Shown in pieces: positions 19,256-35,281 of a DNA stretch of 64,000 nucleotides (positions are counted from its first letter, which is position 1; each line of letters opens with the position of its first letter). The notes beneath the pieces were generated by a model. The model did not search any database and was not told the origin of the DNA. It was given only the letters and a program-made list of their open reading frames with translations. The position numbers were made by a program, and so were the translations under genes. The DNA comes from Hawksworthiomyces lignivorus. Its lineage: Eukaryota > Ascomycota > Sordariomycetes > Ophiostomatales > Ophiostomataceae. Where the stretch lies: assembly GCA_002917075.1 (NCBI GenBank), contig NTMA01000001.1, positions 1,054,001-1,118,000 of the forward strand. Reading direction: 5' to 3'.

Positions 19256-21493
19256 ATGAGACCGTCTGCTTTTCGGAGAGGCTCTTCAGCTCTCCTCCGA
19301 AGCAGCCGCACCTGGCCGTCTTCTTCACCTGGTTTTCCTCTTGTTCTCTTTTCTTCCTATTCCATGCGAACTTGTCGTGCACAAGTTTCTGCTCGACAAA
19401 TTTCAAAGCAAAGCCTGACTTGGTCGGGTCGTCTTCCTTCAGTTGGTAACGAGTCACGCACTGCGGCACGGCTTTCTACTGCCTCTTACAGCACCGCCAG
19501 CAACAGTTCGACCATATCCGACCTTAGCATTCTCTCTGGCCCAGACCAGCCAGCACTCCTCACTCAGACTATCCCGCAGCATTTTGCTTCAATTGTCGCT
19601 CAGTTTCCTGATCACCCAGCTGTCATCGCTCGCGCTCCAGTGGCAAGCCCTCAAGATGATGCTTCTGCAATTTCTCCGCCGCGAGAGACGGTTTACACTT
19701 ACGGAGATTTGGACAGAGTGTCTGACCTCCTCGCCCATGGCCTCCAATCAGCCGCTGGTGTGAAGAAGGGCGACCGGGTTGCCATCAGTTTGGGCAATGG
19801 GCCGGAATTTGCTGCTCTTACCTACGCAATCTACAAGTTAGGCGCCGTGCTCGTCCCTCTGAACCCAGCGTTTACGGCAGTGCAGGTAGCCGCAGCCCTG
19901 TCACACCTTGGAGTTGAAGTGTTGATCATGGGGGCGGTAACCGATCTACCATATAAACCGGGCCGTGGCCGGAGCAACCGGTCAATCCTTGAGACAATAT
20001 CTGGAGGTGGTCAAGATGCACTGCAAAAACTAGGACCCATTCAATCGTCTACGGTGCCTTCGCTACGGACTATTGTGTTGGTAGATAATACTGCCGATCA
20101 CCCGGCGGTGGCGGGCTCCCTAGATTTTGCACAATTCGAGGAGAAGTTACCCGCTTTGACACCGTTTGCGACGTTAACAGGCGGCCTCAATATACACCGT
20201 AAGGATGTCATTGCCGGCCTTCAAAAGACTCCACTATCAGGAGTCTTGGAACTGGACCCCTCCGACATTATCAACATTCAGTTCACTTCCGGCACTACGT
20301 CTCACCCCAAAGCTGCCATGCTGTCCCATACTTCAATTCTTAACAATGGAGCTTTCATCGCAAACCGTATGGAAATCACACCTCAAGACCTGATTGTCTG
20401 TCCTCCGCCGCTATTTCACTGCTTCGGCTGCATCTTGGGATACATGGCAACAGCTACGACGGGTGCTGCAATTTTGTTCCCTTCGCCGGCTTTTGATCCC
20501 ATTGCGTCTCTGCAGATGGCCGCGGACCACCGAGGCACTGGTCTCTATGGAGTGGCCACCATGTTCGTGGCTATGCTAGAGCATCTAGAACATTCAGGGA
20601 GCGACAAAGAACATCATCGGGTCCTATCCCGAGAACAAGCTGCGCAGCTGCCAACCCACCTTCGGACTGGCATAGCGGCAGGTTCATCTGTGCCCGAATC
20701 TCTCATGCGCCGCCTCTTTGCTACCCTTGGGCTTAAAGATCTTGTAATTTGCTACGGTATGACTGAAACCAGTCCCGTCAGCTGCATGACAACACCGCAT
20801 GACCCTTTTTTGAAACGAACATCTACGGTCGGCCGCGTCATGCCGCACACAGCCGTGAAAGTTGTTGATCCAGCCGACCCCACCAAAATTGTACCACGGA
20901 ATACACCCGGAGAACTGGCCGTCAGTGGGTATCTTGTCATGAAGGGCTACTGGGGAGAACGTGAGAAGACAGATGAGGTGATTCTCCGCGATGACAGCGG
21001 CACACCCTGGATGTACTCCGGCGACGAAGCCTGTATGGACGATGACGGGTTTGTGGCCATAACTGGCCGTATCAAGGACCTCATCATCCGCGGTGGCGAG
21101 AACATACACCCACTTGAGATTGAGAATTGCTTGTTCCAACACCCGCTTATCGCTGAAGTATCCGTTGTCGGCGTACCCGATGCACGGTATGGTGAGGTTG
21201 TAGGTGCGTTTATCGTGCCGCATGGAGGCGTCCGCGTTGACGGAGGACACGTAGTTGAACCATTTGACGGGGGTTGTGTTACAGACGCCTCTTCTTCTAC
21301 CCCAACCCTAGGCGCAGACGATGTCCGGAGTTGGGTACGCGAGCAACTTAGCCCGCACCTAGTACCCAAGTACATCTTTTGGACGGAGGGTTATCCGAAA
21401 ACAGCGAGTGGGAAGATTCAAAAGTTCAAACTCAAAGAGACGGCGCAAAAGCTTTTAAATGCAGCTGTGCCCTCTAGCCAGGAAAGCAACTAA
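19256..21493 (+). CDS. Acyl-CoA synthetase (AMP-forming), ACSF2-like, probably mitochondrial
   Basis: A single 745-residue exon starts at an ATG. Residues 1-90 are rich in Arg, Ser and Ala and almost free of acidic residues, as in a mitochondrial presequence. The ANL adenylating motifs follow in order: FTSGTTSHPKAAMLSH (A3/P-loop, about 343-358), YGMTETSPVS (A5, about 500), YSGDEACMDDDG (A7, about 586), RIKDLIIRGGENIHPLEIE (A8, about 605-623) and PKTASGKIQKF with the catalytic Lys (A10, about 713-723). It should activate a fatty or aromatic acid with ATP to an acyl-adenylate and transfer it to CoA. Overall similarity is to the medium-chain ACSF2 group, whose substrates are often uncertain. 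The stop lies 134 bases from that of the convergent RNA cyclase gene. Confidence 0.93.
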   Translation: MRPSAFRRGSSALLRSSRTWPSSSPGFPLVLFSSYSMRTCRAQVSARQISKQSLTWSGRLPSVGNESRTAARLSTASYSTASNSSTISDLSILSGPDQPALLTQTIPQHFASIVAQFPDHPAVIARAPVASPQDDASAISPPRETVYTYGDLDRVSDLLAHGLQSAAGVKKGDRVAISLGNGPEFAALTYAIYKLGAVLVPLNPAFTAVQVAAALSHLGVEVLIMGAVTDLPYKPGRGRSNRSILETISGGGQDALQKLGPIQSSTVPSLRTIVLVDNTADHPAVAGSLDFAQFEEKLPALTPFATLTGGLNIHRKDVIAGLQKTPLSGVLELDPSDIINIQFTSGTTSHPKAAMLSHTSILNNGAFIANRMEITPQDLIVCPPPLFHCFGCILGYMATATTGAAILFPSPAFDPIASLQMAADHRGTGLYGVATMFVAMLEHLEHSGSDKEHHRVLSREQAAQLPTHLRTGIAAGSSVPESLMRRLFATLGLKDLVICYGMTETSPVSCMTTPHDPFLKRTSTVGRVMPHTAVKVVDPADPTKIVPRNTPGELAVSGYLVMKGYWGEREKTDEVILRDDSGTPWMYSGDEACMDDDGFVAITGRIKDLIIRGGENIHPLEIENCLFQHPLIAEVSVVGVPDARYGEVVGAFIVPHGGVRVDGGHVVEPFDGGCVTDASSSTPTLGADDVRSWVREQLSPHLVPKYIFWTEGYPKTASGKIQKFKLKETAQKLLNAAVPSSQESN

Positions 21494-21627
21494 TAGACAG
21501 GCGGCGAGAACAGAAGCCGTACAGATAGCAGCATCTAGCACTTATGTTGACCATTTATGAATCCATATGATCTAATTTTTAACTTATTTTTAAATCAGAT
21601 TCATTATATCTTGTTCTGAGAGACAGC

Positions 21628-27403
<5,776 letters not shown>

Positions 27404-28489
27404 TTAATGGCGGGTTGCGACCACTGGCACAGGTTAGTTGCGACTCGATGCAAAAGGGGTGGCTGTTGCTGGATGAGTGAGTTGGTGACACGTACCTGAT
27501 GGCACCACGATGACGATGATCAAGATGACGACGCCGGCAATCAGGCACATCCGCATCTTCATGTCCTTCCACCACATCTGCTTGCGGACGCGGTTGGCGC
27601 CGCGGCGGAAGCCGTCGGCCGAATCGGCCAGCCGACCCGTCTTGTTTTGCAGGCTGTCGAGACCCTCACCACGCTTTGACAGATCCTCCAAGTTCTTCTG
27701 CATCACACCGACGGTGTCGTGAATTTGCTAAGGAATCAGAGAGTCAGTAATGGTTCGTGCCAACGTGGCAATGACACATGACGATCAAGGGGAGAGGAGA
27801 TGCTGCATGTTCACTTGATGCACGTTCATCATTCCAAGTTCCAATGAAGTCGATGCAGGTGCGGTCCTCGCTATCAATACTCGGCGCTGCTGTCAAATTC
27901 GGTCGATGGGCGTCTTGGAACCATCTTCTCTTCCAAGATATGCTTGAGCGATAGCCTTGTGCCATCTATTTATCATCTAAGACCAGTGCGCTGTCTTGTA
28001 ACTGCTGTTTAGCAGCTACCATCCTGTAAGCGCAGTCGCGTAACCGCTGTCGCCAGGCACCAACATTTGGCCATTTCTCATGCGCTACTGTTCCGGCGCC
28101 TCCGATGAATCTCTTAAGCGCTCTTCATTCAGTGCGATGCGACCAGTTTTCTCATCAGGAAGATGAAGAAAGCAGCGGAAAGAGGCTCGCAGTATCGGTA
28201 GGTAAAAATAGAGAGGACCGCACTGCTCGGATGGTTTTGCGCCAGCGGCTATTTTGTCGTGATGGATTCTCCAATGATGGGCGGCGTCTTCTGCAGGCAT
28301 TCCCCCCAAGCACCACAAATAAAAGGGGAACATTCCATCGACAAAAGCATGCAGCAAGGCCGAAAGCAGTAAGGAAACTATTTATTAAGGACCTACCGAT
28401 TGCAGAATCTGCGTCCGCGATGGGCCGTCGCCTGCTTGCGCGGCCTGGCCGCTGGGAATGTACGGGTCATAGGGGGCGTCTTCGGGCAT
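27404..28489 (-). CDS. snc1: Synaptobrevin-type R-SNARE (Snc1/Snc2)
   Basis: Three exons: 28489-28397, 27727-27496 and 27423-27404, giving 114 residues. Introns are 669 bases (donor GTAGGT, acceptor TTAG) and 72 bases (donor GTACGT, acceptor CCAG). The start [14 protein letters not shown] is the family's usual short N-terminus. The SNARE helix spans about 32-88, with the zero-layer Arg in [11 protein letters not shown], followed by the basic [18 protein letters not shown] juxtamembrane segment, then a C-terminal anchor of about 18 hydrophobic residues and the lumenal end VPSVVATRH. Snc proteins sit on secretory vesicles and endosomes and pair with Sso and Sec9 for exocytosis at hyphal tips. 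The first intron is much longer than the others in this window. Confidence 0.94.
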
Positions 28490-30333
28490 GTTGGCGGTTG
28501 TTGAAGATGAAAGTTGTCGGAGATGAGAGCAGAGGTAGTTTCGATGTAGCAGAGGAGAAAAAACGCAAGATGCAGCGATCCAAGTTAGATGGTTAAGGTA
28601 TGTAGTGTATGACGAGAGGGAAAAGAGAAACTGAGAGGAAGAGGGAAAAAGGAATGGAAGACGGAACAATTTAGAAGGAGCAGAATCGATTGGAACGAAA
28701 AAGACAAGGGAGGCCGGACGAGTGAGAGGAGAGGGGGCTGAAGCGCTGCAGGCCGCTGGGAAGTTGGACCACTTGGCTGGAGTGGGTTTGACACCGTTTG
28801 AGAAGGGGGCGACAGTTTGGGGAGGAATTGGTACGAGCACCTAATACAAACACAGAAGTGGTTGGGTGGCCAATGGCGCGCCCGTGGTCTGTGTGGTCTG
28901 TGGTCTGGGTGGCCACTCGTCAGCCACGCTGATTCGTATGCAAAGTACCTGCGATAGGGATGACGGGTCTATTGCTATTCTAGGCCTAACACGAAGTACA
29001 CTAGCCATCCAGCTCGATGGAAAGGCCGGGAGGACATTCTTAGGGCGAGCTGGGAGACACGCAGACCTTGCAGCCAGCCCAGTGCCGTGATCTCATTACG
29101 AAAGGTCCATTCGGCAATGAAAAAGCAGACGCTTCTGCTGCTGTCTTCCTTTTCTCCTCCCGGATGGACAAATAGCCCTTTGAATGGGCAAAAATCAAAA
29201 CAAACGGGACGATGAAACCTTCCTGCAACGGGCACAACTGGGCCGAAGAAGCAGGGCAGAGAAGAACAGGGGGGAGGATGGAGCAGAAACAAGTAAAGAA
29301 CGTCAGGGAGTAATAAGAGGCCTACGTATAGCAGCAATGCTGCACCAATAATACAACACCAAGGATATTACGAGTGGACTTTTTTTTTATGGTTGCTGCT
29401 CTCAGCGCAGAGTGCCTGGGCAACGTGTTACTTGGCGCACTACATACTGGACATGTACGCGAGATTACGTGGGTGGACCACTTTAAACGAAGTACCAAGC
29501 CCCGGCGAGGCTGCCCTGGAAAGCTAAAAGATATTTTTAGCAGACTGAAGGGAGCAGCGCCGCTGTAACGAAGGGAGACGTCTGCTTCCTTCAGGAGCGA
29601 ATAGCGGCTAGCAGGTCAGCAGCTTGCCAGCCTATCGCAAGTTAGAGGCAAGAGAAAGTGAGAAAATAGAGGAGACGCTGGTGGAGGTACCTCTGTGACC
29701 AATGCTTAGGCGAAAGAAATGTCTGCAGCCGAGATGAGGCTGAACTGGCACGCATCCGAGTCTGGGGACCGGGACGGCACGGTGGAGGGTTTTGAGAAAG
29801 CAAGGGACGGGTAGAGAAGGAGACTTTGCAAGCGAAGAGAACAAAGAGAAAAGGACACAAGGACATACAGAGTAGAGAAAGAAAAAAGAATAGAAAGGAG
29901 AAAAGAATGCTCTGCCAAGAGGGTGCAATGCGGTAACCATACACACCCAAGAAGATCAGCGTCTGCTGGCTTTCTAGCTTGTAGACCGAGGTCGCATGAC
30001 TTGAAGCCTGGAGAAGCTTGGAGGAACCGGCCAAGCTTTGCTTGTCGCTCTCTGCAGGAAGCACAGAGAGGGGACGAAATGCATCCCAGATAAATCTTCC
30101 TTGCACTGCATTCTAAGGCATATATTCTTTTATCCTATCTTGTATTTCGTCGATGAACGCATTACTCAGTATGCTCCTGGTCATTGCGATTGCTTTGCTG
30201 TATAGAAGCCCTTTCGATCATTAAGTATACATTCCTCCAAATAATTTACTCTAGTGTTGAAACCGTGGCCCAATGCGCCCGACCATTTTAAGTGAGACAG
30301 AAAGGCAGGGGGGATCATAGCATGTATCTACTG
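28490..30333. other. Interval between snc1 and lipoyl synthase genes, no gene seen
   Basis: The frame of snc1 is open upstream to about 28840 but has no ATG before 28489, so that part is read as 5' leader. A short GTGGTCTGT-type repeat lies at about 28880-28908. Nothing else is supported. Confidence 0.5.
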
Positions 30334-31736
30334 TTACAGCGCTTTCTCTCTGTCCGTAGGTAGGCTAGTTGCCGTAGACGAGGTCGTAGTGGCGGCTGCC
30401 GCGGCTATCCCCGCGCCGGTGGCCCGCTTCCGCAGCACGTTCTCGATGAACGCCTCGCCGGCCTTGTACGACGAGCGCACGAGAGGCCCGCTCGCCGAGT
30501 AGAGGAAGCCCATGTCCAGGGCGCGCTGCCGCCACAGCTCGAACTCGTCGGGCGTCACATACCGCTCCACCTTCATGTGCCGCTTGGTCGGCCGCATGTA
30601 CTGGCCGAAGGTGACGACGTCGACGTTGGCCTTGCGCAGTTCTAGAAGACGTACGTTAGTAAACGAGCTATTTTTTTTTCTCTCTCTTTCGTGCCGCGTG
30701 GGGTCCAGCAGTCCCGTCACAAAGAGACACACGTACCGCGCAGGGCGTCAAACACCTCGTCCTCCTGCTCGCCCAGCCCGAGCATCAGGCTCGTCTTGGT
30801 GATGAGGCCGTCGGGCTTCTCGAGGGCGCCGCCGCGGACGGCCTTGGCGTGGGCGAGCACCTTGAGGCTCTGGCGGAAGGTGGCGCGGCGGTCGCGCACG
30901 TAGGGGGTGAGGTTCTCGACGGTCTCGACGTTGTGGGCATAGACGTCGAGGCCGCTCTCGGCCATGACGCGGACCATGTCGAGGTCGCCGGCGAAGTCGC
31001 CGGTCAGCGTCTCGACCAGCAGCGTGGGCTTCTTGTGCTTGATGCGGCGCACCGTGTCGGCAAAGTGGTAGGCGCCGCCGTCGGGCAGGTCGTCGCGGTC
31101 GACGCTGGTCAGCACGACGTAGCCCAGCCCCCAGCGGGCCAGCGCCTCGGCCGTGTTCTCGGGCTCGTGCGGGTCCAGCGGCGCCGGCGTCCGGTTCGTC
31201 TTGACGCTGCAGAACCGGCACCCCCGCGTGCACGTGTCGCCCATCAGCATGATCGTCGCCGTCGCCGCCGCCCGCGACGACCCGCCCCAGCACTCGCTCA
31301 GGTTCGGGCACCGCGCCTCCTCGCACACCGTGTGCAGGTTCAGCCCCCGCAGGTCCGCCTTGATCTTGCGCAGGTTCTCGTTCGTCCCGGGGCTCGGCAG
31401 GTTCGTCTTGAGCCACGGCGGCAGCCGCGTCACCGTCTTCTTGCGGCCCTCGGGGCCCACCTGCACCGTCTTAAGCTCAAAGGCGTCTGTCACCGACATA
31501 GGCGCCTCCGGCGCGCCGCCGACAAAGTCGGAAAACGGCGCCACGGTTGTGTCTTTGAAGTAGGTCGGCCTAGATCGCTTCGTAACGCCGGCATCGCTGG
31601 ACCCTACTGTCGGCTCCGGCGGTGCCGTCGTCTCTGTAGCAAAACGCCGTGTTGTCTTCGAGGAAGCTATCGCCCGGGTGAGAGACCGCCGAAGTGGTGC
31701 GCCAAACCGCTGCACGGCTGGCAATGTGGATCTCAT
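30334..31736 (-). CDS. lip5: Lipoyl synthase, mitochondrial (radical SAM)
   Basis: Two exons, 31736-30737 and 30641-30334, with a GTACGT donor, CTAG acceptor and 95-base intron; joined they give 435 residues. A basic presequence occupies about 1-40. Both iron-sulfur sites of LipA are complete: CX4CX5C at Cys138, Cys143 and Cys149 for the auxiliary sulfur-donating cluster, and CX3CX2C at Cys169, Cys173 and Cys176 for the radical-SAM cluster. The conserved C-terminal RSSY is also present. The enzyme inserts two sulfurs into octanoyl groups on E2 and GcvH proteins in the matrix, maturing pyruvate and 2-oxoglutarate dehydrogenases. A short Ala/Thr-rich tail after RSSYKAG is not conserved in the family. 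It diverges from mitochondrial uS14m across about 500 bases. Confidence 0.97.
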
Positions 31737-32239
31737 TGTGATTCAGTGTGGTGCGGACAAAACAAAACGAAACAAGCAATGAGATAAACGAATGAAAACA
31801 AAGAGAAAATGCAACAAGGAATTAGAGCAAACGAGGAGGAGGTAAGACGAGAATAGCAGAACAAGAGTCGACCATCAAATTTGTCATATACCGAAACTGG
31901 ACCGGCGCAGCGAGAGATTAGAAAATAAGAAATTATTATCGTAGCGCTGTTGATTGGGTCCTGCAGGTGCTGTAGCACGTGTACGAGTATAACAGCCGTT
32001 AGTAGCCGCTAATGGGCGCCGGACGAAGAACTTACGGGGGGCTTCAATGGAAAAGGGCACACGTGACTTTGTCAGAACGCTGACAATTTTTTTTGGGAGA
32101 GCTCAAATCCGCTAATTTCATCCGTCGAGCTTGAACATCTGTCGATCGTGATCGCAGCAAAAGCATTGGGCCGGGGTCCAATTGGGAAAAGAAAAAAGCA
32201 CAGCGTACCGGCATTCCTGGCCAGTACAAACCCGGCATC
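31737..32239. promoter_or_regulatory. Bidirectional promoter between lip5 and mrp2
   Basis: The two start codons face away from each other with 503 bases between them, so the promoters share this DNA. Both products are mitochondrial, which makes joint regulation plausible. No specific factor site was identified. Confidence 0.5.
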
Positions 32240-32720
32240 ATGTCTATGTTCCGTCCAAAGAAGCTCGACCTGGGCTGTTTCATCAACATCCGCGTGCTTC
32301 GCGACCACGCCAAGCGCCAGGTCTTCCAGGAGTATGAGGCTGAGAGGTATGAGATGGCTGACAAGGGCTTGCGCACCAGGCATTGCTGAAAGAAACTTCT
32401 AACCGCTGTGCAACAGACAAGCGCTCCGGCACATCATCCGCAACACAACGCTGCCGCCACGCATGCGCGCCGAGGCCCAGCTGCAGCTGACCCAGCTGCC
32501 CACCTACTCGCGCCCGACGCAGATCCGGAACCGGTGCATTCTCGGTGGCAAGAGCCGGGGTATCCTGCGGGATTTCAAGCTGTCACGAGTGAGTAGCCGA
32601 CTGGGAAACAAAGATTACGGGAGGGGCGCTATCATCTTCAATACTAACGTCATGCAGTTCAGCTTCAGAATGCAGGCACTGAGCGGAGGTCTACCGGGCG
32701 TGCGGAAAGCAAGTTGGTAA
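32240..32720 (+). CDS. mrp2: Mitochondrial small-subunit ribosomal protein uS14m (Mrp2)
   Basis: Three exons: 32240-32346, 32417-32588 and 32658-32720, with donors GTATGA and GTGAGT, acceptors ACAG and GCAG, and introns of 70 and 69 bases. The product has 113 residues, as expected for fungal Mrp2. The start MSMFRPKKLDLG has A at -3. The signature of uS14 is clear in the second half: RCILGGKSRGILRDFKLSR, then FRMQALSGGLPGVRKASW. The protein binds 16S-like rRNA in the head of the mitochondrial small subunit. It lacks the zinc-binding cysteines found in some bacterial S14 proteins, as is usual for this branch. The two small introns contain good CTAAC-like branch sequences. Confidence 0.95.
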
Positions 32721-33367
32721 AGCACTAGATGCATATGGAACAGGATAAAAATAAACATGTAAGATACGACGAGTGGCGGTATAGACAATGAGGAGGCCAG
32801 ATTATCTCAACAGAGGGTATCACGGAGACGTGACGAACGACGTTCAGGACGATTTTGTATCTCTGAATGTGCTGAATGTACATTACTGTCAGCTCATGCA
32901 AACCAAAAGGAATGAATAAACGAGAAATTAAAACAAAGGGATGCAGGTTCTATGTTTGCCATGATCAGAGCCTTTGCTTTATCAGATATGTCTCGGGTGC
33001 AGACCAAGATGCGACGAATATGACCAGCAAACAGAAGACGGTAAACAAGTCATGCTGATCTAGTGCTGTCTAACAGGGCTTGCTGTCGGCTTTGTTTTTT
33101 TATTCCGGCCATTCTCACTCTGATCGTCAAGATCCGTTTACCATCTTGGCTCTCCCAGGTTTATCGCTTTCTGCTTTCCGGTAGCTATCAGACGGTATTA
33201 TCAGATACGGCTCGTTCTCTTTCCATGTCGAGTAGGACCGATAGGGGCAATATTCTTTCAAAAGTATCTTCTCGCTGTCCTCTCGAGGGAATATTTGCTG
33301 TTCCTTATCCCATCACATCACACTCATCTGTGCTCTTTGCACAAGCCGCCAAGCAACGTAACTCGAC
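32721..33367. other. Interval between mrp2 and arb2-like gene
   Basis: This holds the 3' flank of mrp2 and the promoter and leader of the downstream same-strand gene. No coding frame with support was found. Confidence 0.5.
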
Positions 33368-35013
33368 ATGTTCCGTCGACTGTGGAAAGGCCTTCCAGAT
33401 GATCCCACCTTTCCAGAGGATCTGACGACTTTGGGGTAACGAAAAACGAAACAGAGTTCCCGGTGTTGAATATGCCTTTATTGTCTTGCTGACCATTTTC
33501 TAGCTACTTCGTCAACGAGGACGACGAGATTCGCAACATACAGGATCCCAAGTACTATTTCAAGTACTTCATCAACCGGAACATGCACTGGAACGACCGA
33601 CAGCGGTTTGCGTTCAACTGTATGTCTCCAGCAAGCAACATTAGAACATTCTCGAAATAGTGAAACACCACTTTGGTCCATCTGCTAGCACATGCTAACC
33701 TCCGCCTCCCCAGCCGCCGTCCAGCAGATCGTCCTCGGCCGCCTTGCGGCACTCGGCCTGCACCCTATCCGGCTGCCCCTCGGCGCCGGCGCCGACGAGT
33801 CCCATGTGCAGGTGCTAGCCACCGATGACCTGTCCACGGCGGACCGCGTCGTCCTCTTCGTCGGCGAGACCAGCCAGGACCTGGGCGTCCTGGCCCACCG
33901 CGTCGCCGGCGGCCCCGGCGGCATCGCCAAGGGCAGTCTGGTCTCCATGGTGGAGCGCCTGCGGGGGACGCATCATAGCAAGACAGGCACTAACGCAGGC
34001 GCGAAGCCGCCGCCTCCCGCTGTGCTCGTGCTCAACCCCGGCCAGCTGTTCTGGTGGCCCGCCGGCCGCCGCGCGCTCAGCCTGCCAATGCGCCAGGGCA
34101 TGCCGCGGCCCAGCGCCGCGCACCTGCCGCCGCGGACGCACCTCGACCAGAACGTGATCGCGGGCCACGAGACGGCCGAGACGCACGTGGCCAGCGCGTT
34201 CCGCGAGCTGCTGGAGCCGCTCCGTCATCGTCGGGCGCCGCTGCCCCCGCTTCGCATCTCCGCGATTGCCATCGCCGGCGGCGCGGACGAACTCGAGGCG
34301 TTTCTCGACCAGCCGTCTCACTGGGAACGCTGGGGCGAGCACATGGACAGCCTGGCCCTTCTAGGTGGACTGTACCACGAGAGTGCCGTCAAGACGGCCG
34401 AGTTCAGAGATTTTCTGCAGCGGGTAGGTCGTGGCTGCTTCAACCTTATTATATGCATTTCGTCCCAAGCTGCTCTGCTTGCGTCTTGCTCTTATTAACC
34501 AACTCATACAATTCCTAGAGAGCCCGCGCATACATTGCTAGCGAAGCCCCGGTCGACACGCCCATTGCCGGCCCCGAAGGAAACGACCAGACGATGCGGT
34601 CGACGAACTATGGATGCCCTGTTCACAGCTCCGGCACGTCGTGGCTTACGGAAATGATGTTCATCGACGCGCAGGCGGCGGTTCTGGAATGGAGTGAGGC
34701 CGTGGCGCACAACCCGGCGTATTCCAATCCGCACATCGAGATCACGTATGCTGAGAAAGTGGTGGGCGCCGAAGAGAACTCGTGGGCAGACTATGAAGGG
34801 AACATTGATGGCAACGAGGATGAGCTGGAGCAGAAAAACGAGAACGGACAACTGGCAAATGCTGAGGGCGGCGCCGCTGGTGGCGAGTCCGAGCCTTTCG
34901 TCCGTGCTGGAACTACCGAACCAACGGAAGCCAAGAGTTCCGCGGCCACGAATGGGACGCTAGAAGACTTGAATGACAAAGTGGCCAAGACTTCTGTTAT
35001 GGATGAATTGTAG
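33368..35013 (+). CDS. arb2: Arb2-domain protein
   Basis: Four exons: 33368-33435, 33504-33619, 33714-34423 and 34519-35013; the introns (68, 94 and 95 bases) all have GT-AG ends and the joined frame is 462 residues. The N-terminus MFRRLWKGLPDDPTFPEDL followed by GYFVNEDDEIR is the usual start of fungal Arb2-domain proteins. The domain continues through RVVLFVGETSQDLGVLAHR and GGPGGIAKGS to about residue 350 and has an alpha/beta-hydrolase-like layout. In fission yeast, Arb2 is part of the Argonaute siRNA chaperone complex with Arb1 and Ago1 and is needed for heterochromatin; related domains occur fused to class II histone deacetylases. The final 100 residues are acidic and low in complexity. 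The precise role in this fungus is inferred from family only. Confidence 0.88.
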
Positions 35014-35281
35014 TTCGTCGTGCAGAACAGTCATGCATTCGACAAGAAAGGGACATTAAGACTGGAGCACGGCTGTGGTCATGAAATTGTGTTTTCAGCG
35101 AGGGGGATGTGGCTTTGCCGAGATAATCTCTCAGGCTTGATGCTAGTGATAATATATACACATTACGTCGTTGTTTCCTCTGGTATTTTTTCCTTCTATG
35201 CCGGTCCCTTCCTGCCTGCGCCCGAAACCTAATGCCAAATCACACGATGCAAAACTATGTCACTCTCTCCAATGGCCTATA

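Noticed and set aside
28490..28840. Long N-terminal extension of Snc1
   Set aside because: No ATG in the extension; the family starts at the short [10 protein letters not shown] sequence.
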